Source: Bacteroidetes bacterium UBA1947 | GTDB lineage: Bacteria; Bacteroidota; Bacteroidia; Chitinophagales; Chitinophagaceae | Assembly: GCA_002336915.1 (NCBI GenBank) | Contig: DDET01000058.1 | Coordinates: forward strand, 5,341 to 69,340 | Reading direction: 5' to 3' | DNA length: 64,000 bases | Shown: positions 17,087-26,196 of the stretch, piece by piece | Position numbering within the stretch: position 1 is the stretch's first letter | How the letters are laid out: each line of letters begins with the position of its first letter | Made by a program: the position numbers and the translations under genes | Notes under the pieces: generated by a model | Told to the model about the DNA's origin: nothing | Database searches by the model: none | The model's input: only the letters and a program-made list of their open reading frames with translations

Positions 17087-19082
17087 TTGCAGGCTCTACC
17101 CAGGCCTCATTGTCTTTCAACAGAGATATCAATTCATCTACCGCTATATCACTAGGCACATTCCGCTTTACCACTTCTTTGCCTTTGTATAAAGTTATTT
17201 TGCCGGGGCCACTGCCTACGTAGCCAAAATCGGCATCGGCCATCTCGCCGGGGCCATTCACGATACAGCCCATAATGGCGATCTTAAGACCTTTGAGGTG
17301 TGAAGTGGCTGAACGTATCTTGGCTGTAGTTTCCTGCAGGTCGAAGAGCGTGCGGCCGCAACTGGGGCAGCTTATGTATTCTGTTTTGCTGATGCGGGTA
17401 CGTACAGCCTGCAACACAGAGAAAGCAGTATTATTCAGGAACTGGTGATTGTTACTTACGGGGAGATAAGTGCGGCCACTTACTTTCTGGTTTTGTATCT
17501 GCGCCGGGTCATTTTTCAACCAAATGCCATCGCCAAAGCCATCCAGGTATAAAGCACCCGTTTCGGTAGCCAGGTGTATCAGTTGTTCGTCGATACTGGT
17601 GTCATTGCTGTACACCTGAAGGATAACAGGGTTGGTGCATTGCTGCTGTAGCAACTCAATAAGAAAACGCCTTGCTGATGGCATAGCATGCGCATTGCTG
17701 CTGCTGATGCACAAAACTGTGTTCGCATTTTCTTTGACTTTGGCAATTACCTGCATCAATTGTTCCCAGTCCCCATTCGCATCAATAGCTACGAAATGAA
17801 GCTCCGGGATATGGCTTGCCTCTTCAATAAATTCCTCCTGCCTCAGCAACGCATGATACTTCACATCCGTTGCAGGGCATACTTTACTATTGCAAATAAC
17901 TTGTAAGGTGCCTGGTAGTGCGAACTCAATTAGTTTATCGCCTGTATAGATGTAATCAGCCGCACCATCGCCTATTGTCCATTTGTCTGTGGCCTCATCG
18001 TATTGATAGCCTATGGCATGGAGATCGGTATGTGCTATTGTTGCTGCATCTCTAAAGTCAGCGACTACTACGGGTACGTACGTGCCGCCTATATTATTTA
18101 CGGCAGTACTGTTGCGCCTTTTGTAAGAGAAAGCATCGTAGGGAAGATGTATTTTTTTCTGTTCGCTAAGTGGCTGTATCGGTGCATGCGATGCACGGGT
18201 TTCATAACGCTTCACAATATCGCGGCAAACCGGTATCTCAAATTCAGGATCTTCCGTTAGTGACACACGAATGGTATCGCCTATGCCATCTTCCAGCAAT
18301 GTACCGATACCGATAGCGCTTTTTATGCGCCCGTCCTCACCATCACCTGCTTCCGTAACACCCAGGTGTAATGGATAGCATTCACCAAACTCTTCATCCA
18401 TCTTTTGCACCAGCAGTCGGTAGGCTTGCACCATCACCAGCGGGTTGCTCGATTTCATACTGAGTATGATCTCGTGGTAGCTTTCATCTCTTGCTATGCG
18501 CAGGAATTCCATGGCGCTCTCCACCATGCCGATGGGCGTATCGCCATATCGGCTCATGATGCGGTCGCTCAGGGAGCCATGATTGGTGCCTATGCGCATG
18601 GCTGTGCCATACTCTTTGCAAATTTTCACCAGCGGGGTAAAACGCTCACGTATGCGGTCCACTTCTGCAGCATACTCCGCATTGGTGTACTCTATGAAAT
18701 CAAACTTCTTTTTGTCTATGTAATTGCCCGGGTTTACGCGCACTTTTTCTACGATACGCGCAGCTATTTCGGCGGCATTTGGTGTGTAGTGTATATCGGC
18801 AACAAGCGGTGTATCATACCCTTGTTTTCGCAGCTCATTTTTTATCAGCAGCAGGTTCTCCGCTTCTTTTTTGCTGGGCGCTGTTATGCGCACCAGCTCG
18901 GCACCTGCTTCAATACAGCGTATACTCTGTGCCACGGTGGCCGCAGTGTCCATCGTATCCGTCGTGGTCATGGTTTGGATACGGATAGGATGCCCATTAC
19001 CCAGTAAGAGCTTGCCGATCCTTACCTCGCGCGTAGACAAGCGGCGGTACTGTATGAGCGAGGGGCAGTATTGCTGTAGCAT
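17076..19082 (-). CDS. ispG: (E)-4-hydroxy-3-methylbut-2-enyl-diphosphate synthase, long form
   Basis: A 668-residue IspG/GcpE of the MEP isoprenoid pathway. The TIM-barrel part starts VRIGKLLLGNGHPIRIQTMT and EAGAELVRIT. The 4Fe-4S domain has CPSCGRTLFDL (residues ~550) and IMGCIVNGPGEMADADFGYVG split over ~590-610, giving the three cluster cysteines. The extra ~270-residue middle domain marks the three-domain form of Bacteroidota, Chlamydiae and plants; E. coli IspG has ~370 residues. Start at 19082 follows a TAACTTTG promoter box. It converges on the O-antigen ligase-like gene with overlap. Confidence 0.95.
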   Translation of the reverse strand: MLQQYCPSLIQYRRLSTREVRIGKLLLGNGHPIRIQTMTTTDTMDTAATVAQSIRCIEAGAELVRITAPSKKEAENLLLIKNELRKQGYDTPLVADIHYTPNAAEIAARIVEKVRVNPGNYIDKKKFDFIEYTNAEYAAEVDRIRERFTPLVKICKEYGTAMRIGTNHGSLSDRIMSRYGDTPIGMVESAMEFLRIARDESYHEIILSMKSSNPLVMVQAYRLLVQKMDEEFGECYPLHLGVTEAGDGEDGRIKSAIGIGTLLEDGIGDTIRVSLTEDPEFEIPVCRDIVKRYETRASHAPIQPLSEQKKIHLPYDAFSYKRRNSTAVNNIGGTYVPVVVADFRDAATIAHTDLHAIGYQYDEATDKWTIGDGAADYIYTGDKLIEFALPGTLQVICNSKVCPATDVKYHALLRQEEFIEEASHIPELHFVAIDANGDWEQLMQVIAKVKENANTVLCISSSNAHAMPSARRFLIELLQQQCTNPVILQVYSNDTSIDEQLIHLATETGALYLDGFGDGIWLKNDPAQIQNQKVSGRTYLPVSNNHQFLNNTAFSVLQAVRTRISKTEYISCPSCGRTLFDLQETTAKIRSATSHLKGLKIAIMGCIVNGPGEMADADFGYVGSGPGKITLYKGKEVVKRNVPSDIAVDELISLLKDNEAWVEPAIMI

Positions 19083-19101
19083 AGATGGTATTAATGCAGC
19101 G

Positions 19102-19109
19102 CAAAGTTA
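19102..19109 (-). promoter_or_regulatory. -7 box TAACTTTG for ispG
   Basis: On the minus strand TAACTTTG matches TAnnTTTG exactly, 19 nt before the ispG ATG. Confidence 0.5.
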
Positions 19110-19231
19110 CTTAATATAAGCTTGCAGAAATGTGAATTTTAATACTAAATATTTGTAAGAAAAATATAAATTGTAAGGAGAAGAAATTGTTACCGAAAGG
19201 CCAATATTGTGTATTTTACCTGAAACAATGT

Positions 19232-19239
19232 TATTTTCG
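19232..19239 (+). promoter_or_regulatory. Candidate -7 box TATTTTCG for the alpha/beta hydrolase
   Basis: TATTTTCG is one base from TAnnTTTG, 19 nt before the ATG at 19259. It supports that start over the in-frame TTG at 19187. Confidence 0.4.
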
Positions 19240-19258
19240 CAAAATCTTAAAAAGAGTA

Positions 19259-20020
19259 ATGCAATACGAAATCAAACATTTCGGCAAATTTAAGTTCGTA
19301 GAAGAAGGAGAAGGAGAGCCACTGGTATTACTTCATGGCTTGTTTGGTGCGTTAAGTAACTTCAGGGACCTTGTTGACCATTTTAGGCATACACATAAGG
19401 TGATCATACCGATGTTACCCCTGTATGACCTTATTTTGCTGGATACTACCGTATCGGGCCTGGCAAAGTATGTGAGCAAATTCATAGAAGCACGTGAGTT
19501 GAGGAAAGTTCACCTGCTGGGCAATTCATTAGGCGGGCATATAGGGCTGGTTTATACCTTGAAGCACCCCGAAATTGTTAAAACTATCACATTGACCGGC
19601 AGCTCCGGCCTTTTTGAGAATGGTATGGGTGAAACCTACCCCAAGAGAGGCGACTATGAGTATGTAAAGAAAAAGACAGAACTTACCTTTTACGATCCCA
19701 ATATGGCCAGTAAAGAACTGGTGGATGAAGTGTTTGCAATAACCAACAACAGGTTGAAGGCCTTAAAGATCATCTCCTTGGCCAAATCGGCCATACGCCA
19801 CAATCTTGGTGACGAATTGCAGGACATAAAAACACCTGCCTGCCTTATCTGGGGTAAAAATGACACTATTACTCCCCCCATGGTGGCCGAAGAATTCCAT
19901 AAACTGTTACCCAATTCCGAGCTGCATTTTGTAGATAAGTGCGGCCACGCGCCCATGATGGAGGTTCCTGAGGAATTTAACAAGATACTGGATGAGTTTC
20001 TCGCCAAACACAAAGGTTAA
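19259..20020 (+). CDS. Alpha/beta hydrolase
   Basis: A 253-residue alpha/beta-hydrolase-fold enzyme. Oxyanion segment LVLLHGLFGALSNF (residues ~23-36), nucleophile elbow GNSLGG, acid Asp in WGKNDTITPP, and base His in CGHAPMMEVPEEF give a complete Ser-Asp-His triad. No signal peptide, so cytosolic. The substrate cannot be assigned; the lid differs from lipases. Start at 19259 gives the usual family N-terminus. It stands 98 bp before a CBS-domain gene, possibly in one unit. Confidence 0.85.
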   Translation: MQYEIKHFGKFKFVEEGEGEPLVLLHGLFGALSNFRDLVDHFRHTHKVIIPMLPLYDLILLDTTVSGLAKYVSKFIEARELRKVHLLGNSLGGHIGLVYTLKHPEIVKTITLTGSSGLFENGMGETYPKRGDYEYVKKKTELTFYDPNMASKELVDEVFAITNNRLKALKIISLAKSAIRHNLGDELQDIKTPACLIWGKNDTITPPMVAEEFHKLLPNSELHFVDKCGHAPMMEVPEEFNKILDEFLAKHKG

Positions 20021-20118
20021 AAATTGTCATCTTACTGTTATAATTGTGGAAACGAACAAAACTGGTGCAAGATTTGTATTAGTATAGTTGGAGCATGTAA
20101 ATAGAACGTGTAGACGAA

Positions 20119-20781
20119 ATGAACATAGAACAACTGATATCGCCCGTAGTACCCACATTGGAGCTGACCGACACCGGGAGCAGGGCATTATCGCTGATGG
20201 AAGAAAATAACTTTACCCATCTCCCCCTCATAGAAGACCAGCAATACAAGGCACTGATACTTGAAAATGATGTGTTGGACTGGGAAATGCCTGAAGCGCC
20301 ACTAAGTAAAGCGGATTTTTTAAGCTACAGGCCGGCGGTGTTTTCTAATAGCCACCCTTACGATGCAATGCGTATAGCGCACCAGCATAACCTGAGCATA
20401 GTACCCGTGATAGATGGCAGCAACAACTACCTCGGTGCTATTACAAGGAGTGGTTTGCTAACGTATATCACGGAAAGTAGCGGCCTTGATAACCCCGGTG
20501 CTATCATAGTGCTGGAACTGGAACCAAGGAACTATTCGCTGGTGGAAATAGCGCGCATATGTGAGAACGAGGATGTACTCATCATCAGCACGCAGCTAAG
20601 GAATAACGTGCATACCGGTAAGATAGAAGTGACCATAAAGACTAACCGTACAGACCTCGGTGCAGTGATATCATCCTTCGAGCGTCACGACTATATGGTA
20701 AAAGATGTATTTGGCGAGCACAGCAATGATGAAAACATGCGCGACAGGTATGATATGCTGATGAACTTCATCAACATGTAA
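20119..20781 (+). CDS. CBS-domain-pair protein
   Basis: A 220-residue protein with two CBS motifs (residues ~5-60, VVPTLELTDTGSRALSLMEE...FTHLPLIED; ~65-130, PYDAMRIAHQHNLSIVPVID), which bind adenosine nucleotides and act as energy sensors. The remaining C-terminal ~85 residues (IIVLELEPRNYSLVEIARI) look like an ACT-type beta-alpha fold, similar to AcuB-like proteins. No enzymatic domain is fused. The partner is unknown. A good terminator follows. Confidence 0.85.
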   Translation: MNIEQLISPVVPTLELTDTGSRALSLMEENNFTHLPLIEDQQYKALILENDVLDWEMPEAPLSKADFLSYRPAVFSNSHPYDAMRIAHQHNLSIVPVIDGSNNYLGAITRSGLLTYITESSGLDNPGAIIVLELEPRNYSLVEIARICENEDVLIISTQLRNNVHTGKIEVTIKTNRTDLGAVISSFERHDYMVKDVFGEHSNDENMRDRYDMLMNFINM

Positions 20782-20819
20782 ATAATGCAGAAACGGCCGA
20801 AAGGCCTCATAATATCAGG

Positions 20820-20850
20820 CCCGGTGCATCTAGCGCCGGGTTTTGTTTTT
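20820..20850 (+). terminator. Rho-independent terminator after the CBS gene
   Basis: CCCGGTGC (20820-20827) pairs with GCGCCGGG (20833-20840) with one G-T pair and loop ATCTA, then TTTTGTTTTT. Confidence 0.85.
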
Positions 20851-20857
20851 GAATAAT

Positions 20858-20865
20858 TATCTTTG
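20858..20865 (+). promoter_or_regulatory. -7 box TATCTTTG for the DUF3109 gene
   Basis: An exact TAnnTTTG match, 18 nt before the ATG at 20884 and just after the terminator of the upstream gene. Confidence 0.55.
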
Positions 20866-20883
20866 CATTCCAAACCGTAAATA

Positions 20884-21459
20884 ATGATAGCGATAGATAA
20901 GGTGCTGCTGAGCGATGATGTGATAGAAGAGAACTTCGTGTGCGACCTGCAGAAATGCAAAGGCGGCTGCTGTGTGGATGGCGATTGCGGTGCACCCCTT
21001 ACCAAAGAGGAAACAAAAATACTGGCCGATATATACCCAAAAATAAAACACTACCTGCGCGACGAATATGTAGCAGAGATAGAGAAGCAAGGCACACATA
21101 CTTTCGATGCCGAGTTTGGTTATGTAACACCTGCGGTAAACGGAGGCATATGTGCTTACGGCTACACAGACGAAATGGGCATTGTAAAATGCGCTATTGA
21201 AAAAGCCCATAAAGACGGGCTCATTGATTTTAAGAAGCCGATATCCTGTCATTTATACCCCTTGCGCATAAAAGAGATGCCGGGCTATGAAGCCGTGAAT
21301 TACGAACCTCGTGAAAGCCTTTGCAGTCCTGCATGTAAATTGGGTGATAAATTAAAGGTGCCTGTTTATCAATTCCTGAAAGAGCCGCTGATCCGCAAGT
21401 ATGGCAAGCAATTCTACAACACGCTTGATGCTGTCGCTAAGAAGTATAAGAAGCGTTAG
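20884..21459 (+). CDS. DUF3109-family cysteine-rich protein
   Basis: A 191-residue protein with many conserved cysteines: CDLQKCKGGCCVDGDCGAP near the N-terminus, then KCAIEKA, SCHLYPLRIKEM and CSPACKLGD. The pattern is that of DUF3109, related to the YkgJ zinc/iron-chelating family, so it probably holds a metal or Fe-S centre. The function is not known. It is conserved as a single gene in Bacteroidota. It ends one base from the convergent rpoN stop. Confidence 0.85.
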   Translation: MIAIDKVLLSDDVIEENFVCDLQKCKGGCCVDGDCGAPLTKEETKILADIYPKIKHYLRDEYVAEIEKQGTHTFDAEFGYVTPAVNGGICAYGYTDEMGIVKCAIEKAHKDGLIDFKKPISCHLYPLRIKEMPGYEAVNYEPRESLCSPACKLGDKLKVPVYQFLKEPLIRKYGKQFYNTLDAVAKKYKKR

Positions 21460-21460
21460 T

Positions 21461-22945
21461 TTATAATTCTTTCCTCAACCTCGCCACCGGTATGTTCAGC
21501 TGTTCCCTGTATTTGGCTACAGTACGGCGGGCTATATTGTAACCTTTTTCCTGCAGCATTTCGGTGAGTTTTTCATCCGAGTGAGGCTTGCGTTTATTCT
21601 CGCTGCCTATTATTTCTGAGAGTATAGATTTTACCTCGCGGGTCGATACTTCCTCGCCGCTATCTGTCTGCAATGCTTCCGAGAAGAAATATTTAAGCTT
21701 GTAAGTGCCAAATTCGGTTTGCACAAATTTGCTGTTCGCCACGCGTGAAACTGTAGATACATCGAGGCCCGTAACAAGGGCGATGTCTTTCAATATCATT
21801 GGCTTCAGGCTGGTATCATCGCCGGTAAGGAAGAACTCTTTCTGAAAATCCATTATTGCCTGCATAGTATGCAACAGGGTATGTTGGCGCTGCTTGATAG
21901 CATCTATGAACCATTTCGCAGAGTCCAGCTTTTGCTTGATGAATAGCACTGCTTCACGCTGGCGTTTATCCCTCTTCTCGCTGCGCTCATAGGCCCGCAT
22001 CATTTCTTTATAGCCTTCGGATACCCGGAGTTCAGGTGCGTTCTTCGAATTGAGGGAGAGCTCGAGGAAACCATTATTATTGAAAACAAAGAAATCGGGT
22101 ATCACATAACTCTCGGCCTTGTTGAGCACTGCAAAGGCAGCACCCGGTTTTGGGTTTAGCTTTATGATAACATTGATGACCTCTTTAAAATCCTCGTTAT
22201 TCAGCCCCAACTGGCGCTGGATTTTATCGTAGTGTTTCTTTATGAACTCGTTGAAATATTTGTCGATAATGGCGATAGCATTCTTTGTCTCCTTGGTTTG
22301 GGGCAATCTCTTTAATTGCAGCAAAAGGCATTCCTGCAAGGTCCATGCACCTACACCCGCCGGGTCAAATCCCTGGATGGAGATGATGATGTCCATTACC
22401 TCGTCCATATTAGTATGTATGTTCCTGCCAAAGGCAAGATCATCCACAATGGCAGTTGGTTCCCTGCGCAGGTAGCCGTCTTCGTCCAGGCTGCCTATCA
22501 CCTGCTCTGCTATGCTATGTGAACGTTCGTCCAGCTCCAGCATACCCAGCTGGTCCAGCAGGTGTTCGTGAAAACTGGTTTCAACACTTACCGGCGTACT
22601 TTGTTTCTCTTCAGTGTCGCCGTAGTAGTCGCCATAGTCGCTTCCTTTTTCATCATCTTCCTGCCTTAAAAAGTCATCCAGGTCCACTTTGTCTGCTCCG
22701 TCGTTGCTTAGCTCCACATCCGGGTCATCGCCTTCACCATCATACTCATCGGTATTATTATCATCAAGGTTGTATTCGTCCTGGGCGCCGTCTTCATTGC
22801 CGGTTTCCAGCGCGGGATTCTCTTCCAGTTCTTCTTTTATACGCTCTTCGAGGTTGGCAGTAGGTATCTGCAGCAACTTCATTAGCTGAATTTGCTGGGG
22901 TGATAATTTTTGTAGTAATCTCTGGTGGTGCGACTGTCTTAACAT
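21461..22945 (-). CDS. rpoN: RNA polymerase sigma-54 factor
   Basis: A 494-residue sigma-54. Region I is glutamine/leucine-rich (LQKLSPQQIQLMKLLQIPTA); residues ~40-115 are strongly acidic (region II); the core-binding region follows; near the C-terminus are the helix-turn-helix GLDVSTVSRVANSKFVQ and the RpoN box ARRTVAKYREQ, which reads the -24 element. It directs transcription of activator-dependent promoters. No sigma-54 activator (AAA+ protein) is in the window. Confidence 0.97.
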   Translation of the reverse strand: MLRQSHHQRLLQKLSPQQIQLMKLLQIPTANLEERIKEELEENPALETGNEDGAQDEYNLDDNNTDEYDGEGDDPDVELSNDGADKVDLDDFLRQEDDEKGSDYGDYYGDTEEKQSTPVSVETSFHEHLLDQLGMLELDERSHSIAEQVIGSLDEDGYLRREPTAIVDDLAFGRNIHTNMDEVMDIIISIQGFDPAGVGAWTLQECLLLQLKRLPQTKETKNAIAIIDKYFNEFIKKHYDKIQRQLGLNNEDFKEVINVIIKLNPKPGAAFAVLNKAESYVIPDFFVFNNNGFLELSLNSKNAPELRVSEGYKEMMRAYERSEKRDKRQREAVLFIKQKLDSAKWFIDAIKQRQHTLLHTMQAIMDFQKEFFLTGDDTSLKPMILKDIALVTGLDVSTVSRVANSKFVQTEFGTYKLKYFFSEALQTDSGEEVSTREVKSILSEIIGSENKRKPHSDEKLTEMLQEKGYNIARRTVAKYREQLNIPVARLRKEL

Positions 22946-22968
22946 AAGCCCAATAATGCGGGTGGCTG

Positions 22969-22976
22969 CAAATTTA
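22969..22976 (-). promoter_or_regulatory. -7 box TAAATTTG for rpoN
   Basis: On the minus strand TAAATTTG matches TAnnTTTG, 23 nt before the rpoN ATG. Confidence 0.45.
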
Positions 22977-23111
22977 TGATTTAAAGGTACAAAACCTTAT
23001 CTAAGCCCTCCTATAAATAAGGTATTAGAATGTAATGTTAACATCATTTAAGCTGTTAAAAAACTTCTTTAATAATAAGTAGTTTTGTATATTTAAGCAA
23101 AACCGCATCCC

Positions 23112-24332
23112 GTGGCTGGCGTAAGCAAAAAACCATATATTTCACCATCGTTTTCCTACATTCCACTGGAAGAAACCCTGGAGATACTGCCGAAGAAAAA
23201 GCAGCTTTTTATAGGCATACCCAAGGAGACCTCTTACCAGGAGAACAGGGTAGCACTCACACCCGAAGCAGTAAATGTGCTGGTGAACAATGGCCACGAT
23301 GTAGCCGTAGAACATGCAGCCGGCGAAGGTTCTTTCTATTTCGACAGTGATTACAGCGAGGCCGGTGCACGCATAGTGTACGACAAGGCAGAGCTTTACA
23401 AGGCTACGACGATCATCAAATCTGCACCTGTGTCCGATGAGGAAGTGGAGTTGCTGCAGCCCAATCAGGTGGTTATTTCTCCCATACACCTGCCCTTCCT
23501 GAAGGCGGATATGCTGGAGATGCTGATGCAGAAGAAGATCATAGCCATAGCACTTGAGTCTATAAAAGATGATGCAGGTTCTTACCCCATTGTGCGCTCT
23601 ATGAGCGAGATAGCAGGTAGTTCGGCCATACTTACTGCCGCTAAATACCTGAGTAATGTGCACAATGGCAAGGGTATACTGCTTGGAGGGATATCGGGTG
23701 TGCCACCCGCCGAGGTCTTGATCATTGGCGCGGGTGTAGTAGGTGAGTTTGCTGCAAGGACTGCATTGGGCCTTGGGGCATCAGTAAAGGTTTTTGACAA
23801 CTCAATATATCGCTTGATGCGCCTGCAGAATAATGTAGGCACAAGATGTTTCACCTCGGTACTGGAGCCGGTGACACTGGCACAGGAGCTGATGAACGCT
23901 GATGTGGCAGTAGGTGCTTTGAAGCCTGTGAACGGTATTACACCTGTAGTGGTATCCGACGAGATGGTGAGCCATATGAAGGCTGGCTCTGTGATAATAG
24001 ATGTGAGCATTGACAGGGGGGGCTGCTTTGCCACCTCGCATGTGACCTCGCATGAAAAGCCGATCTACAAAAAATATGACGTGATACACTATTGTGTACC
24101 AAATATTGCTTCTTCCGTTTCACGCACGGCATCGCGCTCTATTAGCAATGTACTCATGCCCATATTGCTGCAGTGTGCCGATATGGGTGGAATGGAAGGC
24201 CTGATACAGGGTAAGACCGGTATCAGGAACGGGGTATACATGTATAAGGGCTGCGTGACCAATGCCCCTATTGCACGAAGGTTTAACTTTAAATATACCG
24301 ACCTGGACCTCTTACTTGCAGCGCAAAGCTAA
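23112..24332 (+). CDS. ald: Alanine dehydrogenase / PNT-family dehydrogenase
   Basis: A 406-residue protein of the alanine dehydrogenase/pyridine-nucleotide-transhydrogenase alpha family, starting with GTG. N-terminal family block IGIPKETSYQENRVALTPEAV (split around residue ~40), Rossmann motif VLIIGAGVVGEFAARTALGLG (~residue 200), and GSVIIDVSIDRGGCFATS (~300). It interconverts L-alanine and pyruvate with NAD. The N-terminus carries ~35 extra residues before the fold. Transhydrogenase alpha subunit is less likely because no beta subunit follows. Confidence 0.85.
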   Translation: MAGVSKKPYISPSFSYIPLEETLEILPKKKQLFIGIPKETSYQENRVALTPEAVNVLVNNGHDVAVEHAAGEGSFYFDSDYSEAGARIVYDKAELYKATTIIKSAPVSDEEVELLQPNQVVISPIHLPFLKADMLEMLMQKKIIAIALESIKDDAGSYPIVRSMSEIAGSSAILTAAKYLSNVHNGKGILLGGISGVPPAEVLIIGAGVVGEFAARTALGLGASVKVFDNSIYRLMRLQNNVGTRCFTSVLEPVTLAQELMNADVAVGALKPVNGITPVVVSDEMVSHMKAGSVIIDVSIDRGGCFATSHVTSHEKPIYKKYDVIHYCVPNIASSVSRTASRSISNVLMPILLQCADMGGMEGLIQGKTGIRNGVYMYKGCVTNAPIARRFNFKYTDLDLLLAAQS

Positions 24333-24343
24333 CAAGACGAACT

Positions 24344-24700
24344 ATGCCTAACCACCGCATGAATAAAACAATAGCCGGGTACCACCTGCTGATGATATTA
24401 TCAGCAGTGGATTTTCGTGTGACCACGGCTGAAGATGTTGTGATACGCAACTATCTTGTTACAGAGTTCCCCTTCCGGGTGAACCTGGATAAGCAGATGG
24501 AAGTGATCAGCAACCTAAGGCCCGATGAATGGGAGCGGCACTTTATAAAGGCAATGGACGATTTTTATGACGATGCTACGGAAGCCGAAAGGCACAGCCT
24601 GCTTGCATTTGCTATAGATCTTGCCAAGGCCGACAATGTGATCACCAAAGAAGAGAACCATTACCTGAACCTGCTGTTCGAGCACTGGGGCACGCCTTAG
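24344..24700 (+). CDS. TerB-like small helical protein
   Basis: A 118-residue all-helical protein. The C-terminal LAFAIDLAKADNVITKEENHYLNLL has the acidic, EF-hand-like repeat seen in TerB-fold proteins, and the N-terminal YHLLMILSAVDFRVTTAEDVVI is the paired copy. The family is called tellurite-resistance-like but most members have unknown roles. It begins 11 bp after the alanine dehydrogenase, so the two are likely co-transcribed. Its stop shares TTAG with convergent uppP. Confidence 0.7.
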   Translation: MPNHRMNKTIAGYHLLMILSAVDFRVTTAEDVVIRNYLVTEFPFRVNLDKQMEVISNLRPDEWERHFIKAMDDFYDDATEAERHSLLAFAIDLAKADNVITKEENHYLNLLFEHWGTP

Positions 24701-25569
24701 GCCTTGCCTGTTTTCAAGCTGCTTTTTACGATCGTTGTTTTGGCCTGCTCACCGGCTGCAGCGCCATGCTCCTTTTTTATGATGTTGGCGTATAAAAGGC
24801 AGAGTATGAGAATGCCTGCCAGTATGCGATACACACCGAATGCACGGAAGGAGTGCTTCTGCAGGTATTGGATGAATGTCTTAATAGCGATCATAGCCAC
24901 TATAAAGGCGATGGCATTACCAACGCCCAGGGCTAAGAGGTTCTCTTTGCTCTTAAGCATATCGGGCTGCTCTTTGATAGCCTTTAATATCTTATAGCCT
25001 GCTGCGGCGCATAGAGTTGGCACTGCTAAAAAGAAGGAGAACTCCGCCGCAAACTTGCGGGATAACTTTTGCTGCATACCGCCAATGATGGTTGCTGCAC
25101 TACGGCTTACACCGGGTATCATAGCGATAACCTGCCAAAGGCCTATGCTGAAGCTATTGAGGTAACTGAGCTTTTCATCGGTCTCGATGCTGGCCCTGTT
25201 GAATAGCTTATCTACAAAGAGCAGTACTATGCCACCTGCAATAAATGACATAGCAACCGTAACAGGGCTTTCGAGCAGCTCATCAATTTTATCGGAAAGG
25301 AGATAGCCGAGCGCTAAGGCTGGCACAACTGCAACGAAAAGTTTGAAATAAAAATTGAAGCTCTTGAAGTTGAAAAACCTTTTCCAGTACAGGATAACCA
25401 CTGCCAGTATAGCCCCGGGTTGCACGCAGACCTCGAACAGCTTGGTAAAGTCATCAGCACTGATGCCCATGATGGAGCTGGCAATGATCATATGGCCTGT
25501 GGACGAAACGGGAAGAAATTCCGTGATGCCTTCTACTATGCTGAGAATGATTACCTGGAGCCAAGTCAT
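24697..25569 (-). CDS. uppP: Undecaprenyl-diphosphatase
   Basis: A 290-residue BacA/UppP membrane phosphatase recycling undecaprenyl diphosphate for peptidoglycan and surface glycans. The two family motifs are present: EGITEFLPVSSTGHMII (residues ~13-29) and PGVSRSAATIIGG (~160). Eight membrane helices are likely. It is 1 bp after queE on the same strand and may be in a folD-queE-uppP unit. Confidence 0.95.
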   Translation of the reverse strand: MTWLQVIILSIVEGITEFLPVSSTGHMIIASSIMGISADDFTKLFEVCVQPGAILAVVILYWKRFFNFKSFNFYFKLFVAVVPALALGYLLSDKIDELLESPVTVAMSFIAGGIVLLFVDKLFNRASIETDEKLSYLNSFSIGLWQVIAMIPGVSRSAATIIGGMQQKLSRKFAAEFSFFLAVPTLCAAAGYKILKAIKEQPDMLKSKENLLALGVGNAIAFIVAMIAIKTFIQYLQKHSFRAFGVYRILAGILILCLLYANIIKKEHGAAAGEQAKTTIVKSSLKTGKA

Positions 25570-25570
25570 G

Positions 25571-26167
25571 TTATGGTATATTGATGTATTTATGTGTTTG
25601 TAAAGATAGCTGCCATTCAGGATGCGCTTGTATATAGCTGATAATGGATGGGGTCATTTCCTCTTTCTTGCTCCATTCGGGCTGCAGGTACAGGATGCAT
25701 TTATCCGAAACTTTCTGTGCATGCTCCTCGCCCCACTTAAAGTCCGACTTGTTGTAAACTACTACTTTCAATTCGTTTGCTTTCGCAAGGCTTTCATCTA
25801 TCGGCGCTTTGAATTTCTTTGGCGATAGTGTTATCCAGTCGAAGCTGCCACGTATGGGGTAAGCGCCCGATGTTTCTATATGCACCCTGAAACCTTTGCT
25901 GTGTAAGGCATCGCAAAGAGCTGTAAGGTTGTACATGGCCGGCTCGCCACCTGTTATTACCGCGATACGGCCGGGCTGTGCCGATGCCAGTGCAACGATC
26001 TCGTCTACCTTCATAGTCGGGTGTACCGATGCATCCCAACTCTCTTTTACATCGCACCATACACAGCCCACATCACAACCGCCCAGGCGGATGAAGTAAG
26101 CTGCCTGCCCGCTGTAAGCACCCTCACCCTGCAGGGTATAGAAGTGCTCCATCACAGGATAGGACAT
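25571..26167 (-). CDS. queE: 7-carboxy-7-deazaguanine synthase
   Basis: A 198-residue radical-SAM enzyme of queuosine biosynthesis that makes CDG from 6-carboxytetrahydropterin. The family start MEHFYTLQGEGAYSGQAAYF is followed by the cluster-binding CDVGCVWC (C-x3-C-x2-C) and DVKESWD; ITGGEPAMY is the glycine-rich SAM motif. ATG 26167 is chosen; a TTG at 26200 in frame overlaps folD and is less likely. QueC and QueD are not nearby. Confidence 0.93.
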   Translation of the reverse strand: MSYPVMEHFYTLQGEGAYSGQAAYFIRLGGCDVGCVWCDVKESWDASVHPTMKVDEIVALASAQPGRIAVITGGEPAMYNLTALCDALHSKGFRVHIETSGAYPIRGSFDWITLSPKKFKAPIDESLAKANELKVVVYNKSDFKWGEEHAQKVSDKCILYLQPEWSKKEEMTPSIISYIQAHPEWQLSLQTHKYINIP

Positions 26168-26196
26168 GGTATTATTTTGTATGAGGTCGCTGCTTA

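Noticed and set aside
24344..24700. Calling the TerB-like gene a tellurite-resistance determinant.
   Set aside because: No other ter genes are present and most TerB-fold proteins have other or unknown roles.
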